Notes: a model not told the origin generated them from the sequence alone. Shown: positions 1-8,460, counted from the stretch's first letter. The stretch: 17,381 nucleotides of DNA from an uncultured Tabrizicola sp. (GCA_937858255.1 CALLZQ010000039.1:1-17381); one strand, 5' to 3'. Translations and numbers: made by a program.

Positions 1-498
1 CAGGCGCGCGGCCTCGACATAATCCATCACCACGATATCGGCGGCGACGGCGCGTGACAGGAGGAACACCCGCGTTGCATCCAAGAACCCGATCACGAGG
101 ATCAGCACCGGGATGGTGAACGGCGGCACCGACAGGATCACCAGCGCAAGGATCAGCGAGGGGATCGACATCGCCAGATCGACAAGGCGCGACAGCACCT
201 GATCGGGCCAGGCGCCCAGCACGGCGGCGGTAAAGCCGAGGATCGACCCTGTGGTAAACGACAGGATCGTGGCCGCCGTCGCGACATAGATCGTCGTCCG
301 CCCGCCATAGATCATCCGGGTCAGGAGGTCGCGCCCGATGGCATCGGTGCCAAACCAGTGCGCAGACGACACCGGATCCCAGACGCCGCCGACCACTTCG
401 GCCATGCCATAGGGGGCGATGAAATCGGCCAGAAGCGCGCCAAGGAAAAAGGCGCCGGTCAGGATCAGGCCGATGATGGCAGAGACTGGCATCCTCAT
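1..498 (-). CDS. ABC transporter inner-membrane permease, DppC/OppC type (3' part cut by window edge)
   Basis: Second membrane subunit of a peptide/nickel-type ABC importer. The visible 166 residues start MRMPVSAI and give a hydrophobic first membrane segment (about residues 6-28). A periplasmic stretch containing HWFGTDAIGRDLLTRMIYGG follows; it is the hallmark of DppC/OppC-type permeases. Several further membrane segments come next. The reading frame runs off the left edge at the beginning of the EAA loop (DYVEAARL), which contacts the ATPase. The ATG overlaps the stop of the DppB-like gene by four bases (ATGA), so the two are translationally coupled. The family is clear. The substrate cannot be read from the sequence; the neighbours suggest a quaternary ammonium or acylated compound, which is inference. 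Confidence 0.9.
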   Translation of the reverse strand, partial: MRMPVSAIIGLILTGAFFLGALLADFIAPYGMAEVVGGVWDPVSSAHWFGTDAIGRDLLTRMIYGGRTTIYVATAATILSFTTGSILGFTAAVLGAWPDQVLSRLVDLAMSIPSLILALVILSVPPFTIPVLILVIGFLDATRVFLLSRAVAADIVVMDYVEAARL

Positions 499-1451
499 TT
501 CGGGTGCCTCAATCTTGGATTGGCAAGGATCGAAATCACATCGGCCAGAATGTTCAGGCCGATATAGACGGCGGCAAAGATGAGGCCCACGGCCTGCACC
601 ACCGGCAGGTCACGCTTGGTCACATGGTCGACCAGATACTGGCCCATGCCGGGGTAGACGAACACCACCTCGACCACCACGACGCCCACCACCAGATAGG
701 CGAGGTTCAGCATCACCACGTTCACCACCGGGGCGATGGCATTGGGGAAGGCGTGTTTCCAGATCACCGTCATCGGCGACAGGCCCTTTAGCTCCGCCGT
801 CTCGATATAGGCCGATTGCATGACGTTCAGGATCGCCGCGCGGGTCATCCGCATCATATGGGCCAGCACCACCAGCACCAGCACGATCACCGGCAGGATC
901 ACGGCGTTCAGACGCTCCAGCACGCTCATGCCGGGAAATACCATCGCGACCGAGGGGAAAAGCTGCCATTTCACGGCAAGGAAATAGAGGACGATATAGC
1001 CCACCACGAATTCCGGCAGCGAGATCGTCGAGAGGGTCACGCCCGAGATCAGCTTGTCAGGCCAGCGGCCATTGTAGCGCGCCGCAATCAGGCCCAACAG
1101 GATCGCCAGCGGCACAGAAATCACGGCGGCCCAGAAGGCGAGGAACAGCGTATTGCCCAGCCGCTGCCCGATATCCTTGGCGATATCGGATTTATTCGTC
1201 AATGACGTGCCCAGATCGCCCGTCATGATGCCGCCCAGCCAGTTGAAATAGCGGGTCAGCGCGGGCTGATCGAGGCCCATCTCGGCGCGCAGGTTTTCCA
1301 GCGCGCGCGGTGTCGCGGATTGGCCAAGGATGGCTTGGGCCGTATCGCCCGGCAGCATCTCGACACCGAGAAAGATCACGGCCGAGACGGCGAGGAGGAG
1401 GAGGAGGCCCAGCGCAAGGCGCTGGACCACCAGGGTTATGATCGGATGCAC
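495..1451 (-). CDS. ABC transporter inner-membrane permease, DppB/OppB type
   Basis: Complete 318-residue permease, a normal length for DppB/OppB. There is an N-terminal membrane segment at about residues 8-30, then the family-typical periplasmic segment with LPGDTAQAILG (33-43). Further membrane helices lie at about 100-122, 145-165, 182-200, 238-265 and 285-310. The EAA loop with IETAELKGLS and WKHAFPNA (216-238) would dock on the ATPase. The start is GTG, preceded by AAGGGA eight bases upstream, which overlaps the stop codon of the solute-binding protein gene (gap 12 bp). It ends in an ATGA overlap with the DppC-like gene. Cytoplasmic membrane protein; with its neighbours it forms one importer. 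The substrate is not known. Confidence 0.93.
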   Translation of the reverse strand: MHPIITLVVQRLALGLLLLLAVSAVIFLGVEMLPGDTAQAILGQSATPRALENLRAEMGLDQPALTRYFNWLGGIMTGDLGTSLTNKSDIAKDIGQRLGNTLFLAFWAAVISVPLAILLGLIAARYNGRWPDKLISGVTLSTISLPEFVVGYIVLYFLAVKWQLFPSVAMVFPGMSVLERLNAVILPVIVLVLVVLAHMMRMTRAAILNVMQSAYIETAELKGLSPMTVIWKHAFPNAIAPVVNVVMLNLAYLVVGVVVVEVVFVYPGMGQYLVDHVTKRDLPVVQAVGLIFAAVYIGLNILADVISILANPRLRHPK

Positions 1452-1463
1452 GCGGCCGGTCCC

Positions 1464-2963
1464 TTAGGCCAGCCAGCAGCGCGACAGCGCCTTGCCGTTC
1501 ATCAGTTCGCCGTTCGGAGCGGCCTCCCAGCCGCCGACTTCCTCGCGCACGCCGTCCACGAAATCGTTGAACATCGGCAGGATCAGGCCGCCCTCGTCGC
1601 GCAGGATATGCGCCATTTCCGAATACATGCCCTTGCGCTTGGCCCCGTCCAGTTCGGCGCGGGCAGCGATCAACAGTTCATCGAACTTGGCGTTCTTGAA
1701 CTTGGTGTCGTTCCATTCCGCAGTCGACAGATACGCGGTCGAATACATCTGGTCCTGCACCGGACGGCCACCCCAGTACGAGGCGCAGAACGGCTCAACG
1801 TTCCAGACGTTCGACCAATAGCCGTCATCGGGCTCGCGCTTGATTTCCAGCGGGATGCCGGCAGCCTGTGCCGACTGCTGGAAGAGTTGCGCCGCCTCGA
1901 CCGCACCCGGGAAGGCGCCTTGCGCCGTCCGCAGGATGATGGGCGAGCCGTCATGGCCGGATTTCTTGTAATACTCGGCGGCAGCGGCGGCGTCGTATTC
2001 GCGCTGCGGGATGGTGTCGTCGAACATCGGATAGGCGGCGTTGATCGGGAAGTCGTTGCCGGGCGAGCCCAGACCGCCGAGGATCTTTTCCACCATCTCG
2101 CCACGGTTGATCGCCAGTTTCAGCGCCATCCGCAGGTCAACATTGTCAAAGGGCGCCTTGTCGACATGCATGATGAAGACGTAATGGCCGCGGCCGGCCA
2201 CCGACTTCACCTGCACGCCCGGGGCGCGACCGATCAGCGCCGCGATCTTGGGGTCAACGCGGTTCATCATGTGAACCTGACCCGATTGCAACGCGGCAGC
2301 GCGGGCGGTGCCATCGTTGATCACGAGGATTTCCACCTGATCGGCATGGCCGACATCCGCATCCCAGTAATTGGCGAATTTCTCAAAGCCGTGGCGCACG
2401 CCCGGCTCATTCACCACGACCTTGTAAGCCCCCGCGCCCACGCCTTCGGCCGGGTTGTCGACGCCGCCATTCGGCTGGATCACCAGGTGATAGTCGGCCA
2501 TCAGGAAGGGCAGGTCGGCATTGCCCGAGGCCAGCTTCAGCGTGACCATATCGCCGTCAGCGGACATGTCGGTGATGCCCTGCACAATGCCCAGCGCCCC
2601 CGACTGCGCCTTTTCATCGGTGTGGCGCTTCAGCGTGGCGATCACATCCTCGGCGGTCACGGTCTTGCCGTTGTGGAACTCGACGCCCTGACGCATCTTG
2701 AATTTCCACTCGGTCGCGTCCGCGTTCGAGCTGATCTCTTCGGCCAGACGATACTGGATCTCGCCCGAGGCGCCGACATCGACCAGCATCTCGCCCCAGG
2801 TCATGTTGATGGCAAAGGGCACTTCCGAGGCCGCCAGCGCCGGATCGAGCGAGTTGGTGGACTCGCCCCCCTGCATACCGGCCTTCAAGAGCCCGCCCTT
2901 CTTGGCCTGTGCCAGCGCCGCCTTGCCATACAGCGCCGAGGCCAGGTCGAGTTGGTCAGACAT
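1464..2963 (-). CDS. ABC transporter solute-binding protein, family 5 (SBP_bac_5), without a visible export signal
   Basis: Extracytoplasmic binding protein of the importer encoded just downstream; 499 residues from the ATG at 2963. I chose this start because GGGAGA sits eight bases before it. Family 5 features are clear: GGLLKAGMQGG near the N-terminus, the FHNGKTVTAEDV segment typical of peptide/nickel-binding proteins, and a long alpha/beta fold with no internal membrane helix. The N-terminus is odd. Homologues I remember begin with a similar MSD/MID..LD segment and then a twin-arginine signal peptide. Here MSDQLDLASALYGKAALAQAKKGG passes straight to the mature part with no RR motif and no hydrophobic core. 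The residual ALAQA-K could be the end of a former signal. An upstream in-frame start at 3008 adds only polar residues. The ligand is unknown; the context suggests betaine-like compounds (inference). Confidence 0.9.
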   Translation of the reverse strand: MSDQLDLASALYGKAALAQAKKGGLLKAGMQGGESTNSLDPALAASEVPFAINMTWGEMLVDVGASGEIQYRLAEEISSNADATEWKFKMRQGVEFHNGKTVTAEDVIATLKRHTDEKAQSGALGIVQGITDMSADGDMVTLKLASGNADLPFLMADYHLVIQPNGGVDNPAEGVGAGAYKVVVNEPGVRHGFEKFANYWDADVGHADQVEILVINDGTARAAALQSGQVHMMNRVDPKIAALIGRAPGVQVKSVAGRGHYVFIMHVDKAPFDNVDLRMALKLAINRGEMVEKILGGLGSPGNDFPINAAYPMFDDTIPQREYDAAAAAEYYKKSGHDGSPIILRTAQGAFPGAVEAAQLFQQSAQAAGIPLEIKREPDDGYWSNVWNVEPFCASYWGGRPVQDQMYSTAYLSTAEWNDTKFKNAKFDELLIAARAELDGAKRKGMYSEMAHILRDEGGLILPMFNDFVDGVREEVGGWEAAPNGELMNGKALSRCWLA

Positions 2964-2996
2964 TTCCGTAGTCTCCCTGTTGTCGTGATGTTTTTG

Positions 2997-3012
2997 TTGA
3001 TTAGCCAATCAA
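2997..3012. promoter_or_regulatory. Perfect 6-bp inverted repeat upstream of the transporter operon
   Basis: TTGATT-AGCC-AATCAA is a perfect inverted repeat in the 101-bp gap between the CocE-type hydrolase gene and the binding-protein gene. Its near edge is 34 bp before the binding-protein ATG. It could be an operator or the 5' leader of the transporter mRNA. A second weak dyad, CCCGC (3016-3020) with GCGGG (3031-3035), lies next to it and could help end the hydrolase transcript. No convincing -35/-10 pair was recognised. Confidence 0.3.
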
Positions 3013-3064
3013 TAACCCGCGAATCTTTTGGCGGGCAAACGTTTTCGGACCTTGGGGCCCAGAT

Positions 3065-5113
3065 TCAGACAAAGTGGCGGGCCACCTCCTCGCGCCAATG
3101 GCGCTCGAACCCCTGCTGATCCCCCTCCCAGGCAGTCAGACGTGCCTCATGGATCAGATGCGAGGCCGTTGCCGTCATCCGCGCCCAGGCTTCGGTGCGT
3201 ACCGCCCAATCTCCCCGCGACAGCCGCTGTTCCCAGCGATGCACGGCATGGGCCGAGAGCGGATCATCCGGCCGGATCTCCCAGCGTTCGGACATGGTCT
3301 CGCCCGTGCAAAGCCCGTGGGTCAGATTCTCGACATCGCCCAGATCGTCCTCGACAACCAAGGCCCGCGTGCCGGTGATCAAATCCTCTTCGACGAACCG
3401 GCGCGTGCGCCCCTTGCGCAATACCCTATGCTTCCACCCCGGCGCCGCTTCGGGCGCGGGCGGCTCCCACCCCACGACCTCTCCCGCGCGCAGCGGCAAC
3501 GCCAGCGCCCCGCCGGAAACCGTCAGGGTCGCCACTTCGGGCGAGGGCCAGACAAAGGGCCAATAGCTGGTCGAGAGCGCCAGCCGCAGCCGATGCCCCG
3601 GCGCCAGCCGATAGGCCATCTGGTCCAGCACCAGATCAACCTCGACCACCTCGCCCGGCACCATTGGCGCCGGCGCTGCTGCCCCGCCCCGATGACACAG
3701 GTTCAGCATCCCATGCGCAATGCGCACCGACCTTCCATCCGGCGCCACATCGCACAGCCGCGCCACAACGAACCCCAGCGGCCGGTCCGAGGCCAGCCTT
3801 AACCGCAACCGCGCCGCCCCCAACAATTCCAGCGGCGCCTCCACAGCTTCGCCGTCGAAACAGAGCGACAGGGCATCCTCACCCGCCTGATCCCCAGGCA
3901 TCTCGGCGTTCAGCCCCATCGGGAAATATTCCCCGGCCTGCATCCCCAGATGCTGCGGTGTTGACAGGCTGACCGAAAATCCGCCCCCATTTTCTGTCTT
4001 CAAATATCCTCGGGGGGAGGCGCTTTGCGCAGGCAAAGCGCGCTGGGGGGCAGACAGCCCCACCTCCACCGCCAGATGCAACGTGACCGGCCGGACCGAG
4101 GGGCTGGGCCATTCGGCCTCTGCCACCCACCGCCCCGGACGGATGCGCGCACTGGCATCGGGGGGGACCGAATCCATCATCCAGACCCGATAGGCGGGAT
4201 CGGCCTCGGCGCCGTTCTCGATACCCTTCAACCAGCGATCCCACCAGCGTAACGCCACCTGCAAGAACCCGATCGCCGGCCCCGGCACAGCCGTGTGCGG
4301 ATATTGATGCACCCAAGGGCCAACGATGCCCTTGGCGCCCACATGCCGCACCAGGGCATCGACCGTGTTCATATAGCCATCGGCCCAGCCGCCAAAGGAC
4401 AGGACCGGCACCTGCATCCGCCCGTAATCCTCACAGATCGAGCCATGGCGCCAGTAGTCGTCGCGCGCCTGATGCCCTGCCCAGCGTGGCGCAAGATAGG
4501 GCATATTCTCCAGCCGCTTCAGCCAGTCCTCACGCCAATCCGCCCGCAGCGCCGGATCCGGCGGACGGCTGGAATAGCTCAGCATCACCGCGCCCCAACC
4601 GAAATTCTCGCCCAAGAGACAGCCACCCTTATAGTGGATGTCATCGGCAAACCGGTCGGCGGTCGAGCAGACCGACAGCACCGCCTTCAGCGCCGGCGGC
4701 TGCAAAAAGGCGGTTTGCGGGCAATTGAACCCGCCCCAACTCTTTCCCATCATCCCGACGCTGCCCGAACACCAGGGCTGCGCTGCCAGCCAGGCAATCA
4801 CATCGCAGGCATCCTGCAATTCCTGCGCGGTGTATTCATCGGACATCAGCCCCTGACTGTCCCCATTGCCGCGCATGTCGACCCGGACGCTGGCATAGCC
4901 ATGTCCGGCCACATAGGGGTGCATCAGCTCATCGCGCGGCAGCGTGCCGTCGCGTTTGCGATAGGGGATATATTCCAGCACCGCTGGCACCGGATCGTCG
5001 GCCGCATCCTCGGGCATCCAGACCCGGGCCGACAGGCGACAGCCATCGGGCATCACAATGCCCATATCCTCGATCTCGATCACCTTGCGGGGAAAATCGG
5101 TCACTGTCTTCAT
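3065..5113 (-). CDS. CocE/NonD family serine hydrolase (S15-like), carrying an in-frame repeat insertion
   Basis: 682 residues from the ATG at 5113, chosen because GGGAG lies seven bases upstream; an ORF extension to 5206 has no such site. The N-terminal alpha/beta hydrolase domain (about 10-300) has the nucleophile motif GKSWGG with Ser125, the acid in GGWADGY (Asp245) and the base in GPWVHQYPH (probably His269). This is the triad of cocaine esterase and X-Pro dipeptidyl peptidases. A jelly-roll PepX_C-like domain follows (about 340-560), then an extra C-terminal region to 682. Known members hydrolyse esters or amides. No signal peptide, so probably cytoplasmic. Residues about 352-376 are encoded by a palindromic repeat found elsewhere in the window (see 3988-4061). 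It is divergent from betC and upstream of the transporter, so a role on acylated choline or carnitine is possible but is inference. Confidence 0.88.
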   Translation of the reverse strand: MKTVTDFPRKVIEIEDMGIVMPDGCRLSARVWMPEDAADDPVPAVLEYIPYRKRDGTLPRDELMHPYVAGHGYASVRVDMRGNGDSQGLMSDEYTAQELQDACDVIAWLAAQPWCSGSVGMMGKSWGGFNCPQTAFLQPPALKAVLSVCSTADRFADDIHYKGGCLLGENFGWGAVMLSYSSRPPDPALRADWREDWLKRLENMPYLAPRWAGHQARDDYWRHGSICEDYGRMQVPVLSFGGWADGYMNTVDALVRHVGAKGIVGPWVHQYPHTAVPGPAIGFLQVALRWWDRWLKGIENGAEADPAYRVWMMDSVPPDASARIRPGRWVAEAEWPSPSVRPVTLHLAVEVGLSAPQRALPAQSASPRGYLKTENGGGFSVSLSTPQHLGMQAGEYFPMGLNAEMPGDQAGEDALSLCFDGEAVEAPLELLGAARLRLRLASDRPLGFVVARLCDVAPDGRSVRIAHGMLNLCHRGGAAAPAPMVPGEVVEVDLVLDQMAYRLAPGHRLRLALSTSYWPFVWPSPEVATLTVSGGALALPLRAGEVVGWEPPAPEAAPGWKHRVLRKGRTRRFVEEDLITGTRALVVEDDLGDVENLTHGLCTGETMSERWEIRPDDPLSAHAVHRWEQRLSRGDWAVRTEAWARMTATASHLIHEARLTAWEGDQQGFERHWREEVARHFV
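3988..4061 (+). repeat. Dispersed palindromic repeat, copy A (inside the CocE-type coding sequence)
   Basis: On the plus strand it reads CATTTTCTGTCT, two variable bases, AAATATCC, then a G-rich stretch. Next comes the dyad CGCTTTGC-GCAG-GCAAAGCG (4021-4040), and last GGGGC-AGACA-GCCCC (4047-4061). The same order is seen in copy C (11920-11990) and, reversed and with a diverged middle, in copy B (11682-11756). It is read antisense and in frame by the hydrolase gene, giving residues about 352-376 (GLSAPQRAL...LKTENGG). I recall similar elements as common intergenic repeats in Rhodobacteraceae; the mobility mechanism is not visible here. Confidence 0.85.
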
Positions 5114-5145
5114 CGCGGAACTCCCTGATGGCGCCTCTGGACGAA

Positions 5146-5171
5146 CCCTGTCGTTTGCAGGCATGACAGGG
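5146..5171. promoter_or_regulatory. Inverted repeat in the divergent hydrolase/betC promoter region
   Basis: CCCTGTC (5146-5152) and GACAGGG (5165-5171) form a perfect 7-bp inverted repeat with a 12-base spacer. They lie in the 107-bp region between the divergent starts at 5113 and 5221. The placement fits a shared operator that controls both genes. The regulator is unknown, and no BetI or GbdR gene is in the window. A chance dyad in GC-rich DNA is possible. Confidence 0.35.
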
Positions 5172-5220
5172 GCAAAATGGGCGCGCAGCGTCGCCCCCGC
5201 AGCCACAGGAGAGAATGCCG

Positions 5221-6726
5221 ATGACCGAGCGCCCCAACATCCTGATCGTGATGGTGGATCAGTTGAACGGCACCTTCTTTTCCGATGGCCCGGCGCCCTT
5301 CCTGCACGCGCCGAACCTGCGCCGGCTGGCCGCGCATTCGTTGCGGTTTCAGAACTGCTACACCGGCTCGCCGCTCTGCGCGCCGGCGCGGGCGTCCTTC
5401 ATGTCCGGGCAGTTGCCGCGCCGCACCCGCGTTTATGACAATGCCGCCGAGTTCGCCTCCGATATCCCGACCTATGCCCACCACCTGCGCCGCGCCGGCT
5501 ATTTCACCGCCCTGTCCGGCAAGATGCATTTCGTCGGCCCCGACCAGATGCACGGGTTCGAAGAGCGCCTGACCACCGATATCTACCCTGCTGATTTCGG
5601 CTGGACCCCCGATTACCGCAAACCCGGCGAGCGGATCGACTGGTGGTATCACAACCTCGGCTCGGTCACCGGCGCTGGCGTGGCCGAGATTACCAACCAG
5701 CTTGAATATGACGACGACGTGGCCTTTCAGGCGGTGCAGAAACTCTACGATCTGTCGCGCGGCGGCGATCCCCGGCCCTGGTGTCTGACGGTCAGCTTTA
5801 CCCATCCCCATGACCCCTATGTGGCCCGGCGCAAATACTGGGATCTCTATGAGGGCATCCCCGAACTCGACCCGCCCGAGGCGATTGCCTATGCGGATCA
5901 GGACCCCCATTCCCAACGCCTGATGGATGCCTGCGACTGGCGCAATTTTGACATCACGCCCGAACATATTCGCCGCGCCCGTCAGGGGTATTTCGCCAAT
6001 ATCTCCTATATCGACGACAAGATCGGCGAGATCTTCGCGGTACTGGAGGCGACGCGCCAAGAGGCGATCGTGATCTTCGTCTCGGATCATGGCGACATGC
6101 TGGGCGAACGCGGCCTGTGGTTCAAGATGAACTTCTTCGAAGGCTCGGCCCGGGTGCCGCTGATGATTTCGGCCCCCGGCTATGCGCCGGCGCTGATCAC
6201 CGATCCGGTCTCGACCATCGACGTGACCCCGACGCTCGCCGCCCTCGCCGGCGTCGATCTGGGCGAGGTCGCGCCCTGGACCGATGGGGTCAACCTGATG
6301 CCGATGGCGTCGGGTGGCAGCCGTCCGATGGTGGCGATGGAATATGCCGCCGAGGGCACGATCACCCCGATGGTCGGCCTGCGCGAGGGGGCCTGGAAGT
6401 ATATCCGCTGCCCCGCCGACCCGGAGATGCTCTTCGACCTCGCCAATGACCCCGGGGAAAACCACAACCTCGCCACCGACTCCCGCGCGGCCTCGATCCT
6501 CGAATATTTCCGCAAGGCCGCCGACGCTCGCTGGGATCTCGCGGCCTATGATTCCGAGGTCCGGCAAAGTCAGGCCCGCCGCTGGGTGGTCTATGAGGCG
6601 CTGCGCAATGGCGCCTATTTCCCCTGGGATTACCAGCCGCTGCGCGCCGCCTCCGAGCGCTACATGCGCAACCATATGGATCTGAACATCCTCGAAGAAT
6701 CCAAGCGCTTCCCGCGCGGCGAGTGA
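5221..6726 (+). CDS. betC: Choline-sulfatase
   Basis: Hydrolyses choline-O-sulfate to choline and sulfate in the cytoplasm, feeding glycine betaine synthesis. It is 501 residues from the ATG at 5221. The ATG six bases earlier is only two bases from the AGGAGA site, whereas 5221 is eight bases away. The sulfatase signature CAPAR begins at Cys53, the residue converted to formylglycine. Asp13 near the N-terminus and the SDHGD motif (288-292) fit the metal site. The C-terminal tail with ARRWVVYEALRNGAY and ERYMRNHM is specific to choline-sulfatases among sulfatases, and the sequence closely follows rhizobial BetC along its whole length as I remember it. It stands alone on the plus strand, divergent from the CocE-type hydrolase and convergent with the GMC dehydrogenase that could use its product. 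Confidence 0.96.
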   Translation: MTERPNILIVMVDQLNGTFFSDGPAPFLHAPNLRRLAAHSLRFQNCYTGSPLCAPARASFMSGQLPRRTRVYDNAAEFASDIPTYAHHLRRAGYFTALSGKMHFVGPDQMHGFEERLTTDIYPADFGWTPDYRKPGERIDWWYHNLGSVTGAGVAEITNQLEYDDDVAFQAVQKLYDLSRGGDPRPWCLTVSFTHPHDPYVARRKYWDLYEGIPELDPPEAIAYADQDPHSQRLMDACDWRNFDITPEHIRRARQGYFANISYIDDKIGEIFAVLEATRQEAIVIFVSDHGDMLGERGLWFKMNFFEGSARVPLMISAPGYAPALITDPVSTIDVTPTLAALAGVDLGEVAPWTDGVNLMPMASGGSRPMVAMEYAAEGTITPMVGLREGAWKYIRCPADPEMLFDLANDPGENHNLATDSRAASILEYFRKAADARWDLAAYDSEVRQSQARRWVVYEALRNGAYFPWDYQPLRAASERYMRNHMDLNILEESKRFPRGE

Positions 6727-6735
6727 CGCGGCAGC

Positions 6736-6771
6736 GCCGCCGAGCGGGGGCTCGATGCCCCCCGAGGCGGC
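6736..6771. terminator. Hairpin between convergent betC and GMC genes, likely bidirectional terminator
   Basis: Inner stem GGGGGC (6746-6751), loop TCGAT, GCCCCC (6757-6762). Outer arms GCCGCC (6736-6741) and GGCGGC (6766-6771) can extend it across a small internal loop. It fills most of the 52-bp gap between the two convergent stop codons. There is no T-run, so classic Rho-independent termination is uncertain. Confidence 0.55.
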
Positions 6772-6778
6772 CCCCCCG

Positions 6779-8395
6779 CTATCGCGCATCGCCAAGGACA
6801 AGCGCCGCCCCCATCCATCCCATCAGGCTCGAGGGCGCATTGGTGTTGCCCGCAATCAGGTTCGGAAAACTCGACGCATCAATGACGCGCAGCCCGGCCA
6901 CGCCCCGCACCCGGCAGCGCGCATCCAGCACGCTGGTCGCCGGATCCGCCCCCATCCGCGCCGTGCAGGACGGATGATAGACCGTGCCCGACCGCGCCCG
7001 GAAATCGTCGATCAGTGCCGCATCCGTCACCACTTCTGGCCCCGGGCGCAGCTCTTCCTTGATCAGCCGCGCTATCGCCGGTTGCGCCGCCAGATGGCGC
7101 AGGAATTTCACCGCCGCCAGCATCTCGGCCACATCATGCTCGGTCGAAAAAGCATTGGCCGTGATCACCGGATGCGCCAGCGGATCGGGGCTGGCGAGGC
7201 GGATATGCCCGCGTGAGGTCGGACGGCAGTTCGACAGGCCCAGCGACAGCCCCGACCAAGGGTCAGGGTTCAGGATCGGCCGCTCACCCTCGCGCGGGAT
7301 CAGCGTCGAAAAGGCCTGCATGTAAAGCTGCATGTTCGGTCGCGGCAGATCGGGCGAGGTGCGGAAAAACCCGCCGCCATGGTTGATCGACTTGGCCAGC
7401 GGCCCCGTGCCGCCAAGGAAATACTTCATCCCCGCCAAGGCCTTGCCCCACCAGGGGCGCAGCTCGTCATTATAGGTCGGCACCTTCATCGCAAAGGTAT
7501 AGTTGATGCCCTGATGGTCGCTCAGATGATCCCCCACATTGGGGTTATCGACCAGAACCGGCAGGCCCAGCGATTGCAGCAGCGCCCCCGGCCCGATGCC
7601 CGACAGTTGCAAAAGTTGCGGCGAGTTGATCGCCCCGCCGGACAGGATCACCTCACCCTTGGCGTGCAGGGTGCGGACCTGCCCGCCCTGCCGGTATTCC
7701 ACCCCCACCGCGCGCCCCGCCTCGATCAGCACCCGCGGCACATGGGCATGCGTCACCACCCGCAGGTTCGCCCGCCCCATCGCCGGGCGCAGAAAGGCCC
7801 GCGCGGTAGAGTTGCGCCGTGCGCCCTTGATGGTCATCTGATAGATGCCGGCGCCCTCTTGCTCGGCCCCGTTGAAGTCAGGGTTATGCGGCAGCCCGGC
7901 CTGCGCGCAGGCGGCGATGTAATCCTTGACCAGCGGGTGCAAGCCGCGCCGGTTGGCCGAGATGAACAGCGGCCCGCCCTGCCCCCGGCAATCATCCGCC
8001 CCCGCCTCATTATCCTCGATGGCGCGATAGGCGGCGCGGCATTCCTCCCACCCCCAGCCGGGCGCCGCGCGGCCCCAATCCTCGTAATCGGCGCGGTGAC
8101 CCCGGATCCAGACCATCGCATTGATCGAGGAAGAGCCGCCCAGAACCTTGCCCCGCGGCCAGTGATCGCGGGCGCCGGCAAGGCCGGGGTCCGGCTCGGT
8201 CCGATACATCCAGTTCACCGACGGATCGTAGAACAACTTGCCATAGCCCAGCGGCAAATGAACATAGAACCGCCGGTCGCTGCCCCCGGCCTCCAGCAAG
8301 ACCACGCGGTGCTTGCCGTTCTCGCTGAGCCGGTTTGCCAGCACACAGCCTGCGCTGCCTGCGCCCACGATGATGAAATCGGCCTCTTCAGCCAT
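6779..8395 (-). CDS. GMC-family FAD oxidoreductase, choline dehydrogenase-like
   Basis: 538 residues. The N-terminus carries the FAD Rossmann motif GAGSAG (11-16) and an acidic LLEAGG. The two GMC signatures are clear: GKVLGGSSSINAMVW in the N-terminal third, and GGAINSPQLLQLSGIG in the middle. The catalytic His474 (YHPSCT) and the Asn of GNTNAP (517-519) are present. Choline dehydrogenases of this family oxidise choline to betaine aldehyde, passing electrons to the respiratory chain. However, the WPRGKVLGG region is also found in other alcohol dehydrogenases of the family, so I do not assign betA. Its position opposite betC and downstream of the carnitine genes supports choline or a related amino alcohol. 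The start at 8395 has AAAGGGGG about six bases upstream. No betB neighbour is seen. Confidence 0.88.
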   Translation of the reverse strand: MAEEADFIIVGAGSAGCVLANRLSENGKHRVVLLEAGGSDRRFYVHLPLGYGKLFYDPSVNWMYRTEPDPGLAGARDHWPRGKVLGGSSSINAMVWIRGHRADYEDWGRAAPGWGWEECRAAYRAIEDNEAGADDCRGQGGPLFISANRRGLHPLVKDYIAACAQAGLPHNPDFNGAEQEGAGIYQMTIKGARRNSTARAFLRPAMGRANLRVVTHAHVPRVLIEAGRAVGVEYRQGGQVRTLHAKGEVILSGGAINSPQLLQLSGIGPGALLQSLGLPVLVDNPNVGDHLSDHQGINYTFAMKVPTYNDELRPWWGKALAGMKYFLGGTGPLAKSINHGGGFFRTSPDLPRPNMQLYMQAFSTLIPREGERPILNPDPWSGLSLGLSNCRPTSRGHIRLASPDPLAHPVITANAFSTEHDVAEMLAAVKFLRHLAAQPAIARLIKEELRPGPEVVTDAALIDDFRARSGTVYHPSCTARMGADPATSVLDARCRVRGVAGLRVIDASSFPNLIAGNTNAPSSLMGWMGAALVLGDAR

Positions 8396-8460
8396 GCCCG
8401 GCCCCCTTTTGTCCCCGGCGCAGGTTAGGCGCAGAGTGCAGCGCGCCCCTTGGCCCTTTG

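Noticed and set aside
1320..3119. 599-residue plus-strand open frame opposite the binding-protein gene
   Set aside because: Shadow of the minus-strand family 5 binding protein; composition is that of antisense GC-rich DNA and there is no recognisable motif.
3921..3937. AAATATTCCCCGG near repeat copy A as a fourth repeat copy
   Set aside because: It lacks the CATTTTCTGTCT block and the dyads, and it encodes conserved GEYFP residues of the hydrolase, so the likeness is chance.
5110..6801. 563-residue minus-strand open frame opposite betC
   Set aside because: Antisense to the clear choline-sulfatase gene, runs across the divergent promoter, and has no domain signature.
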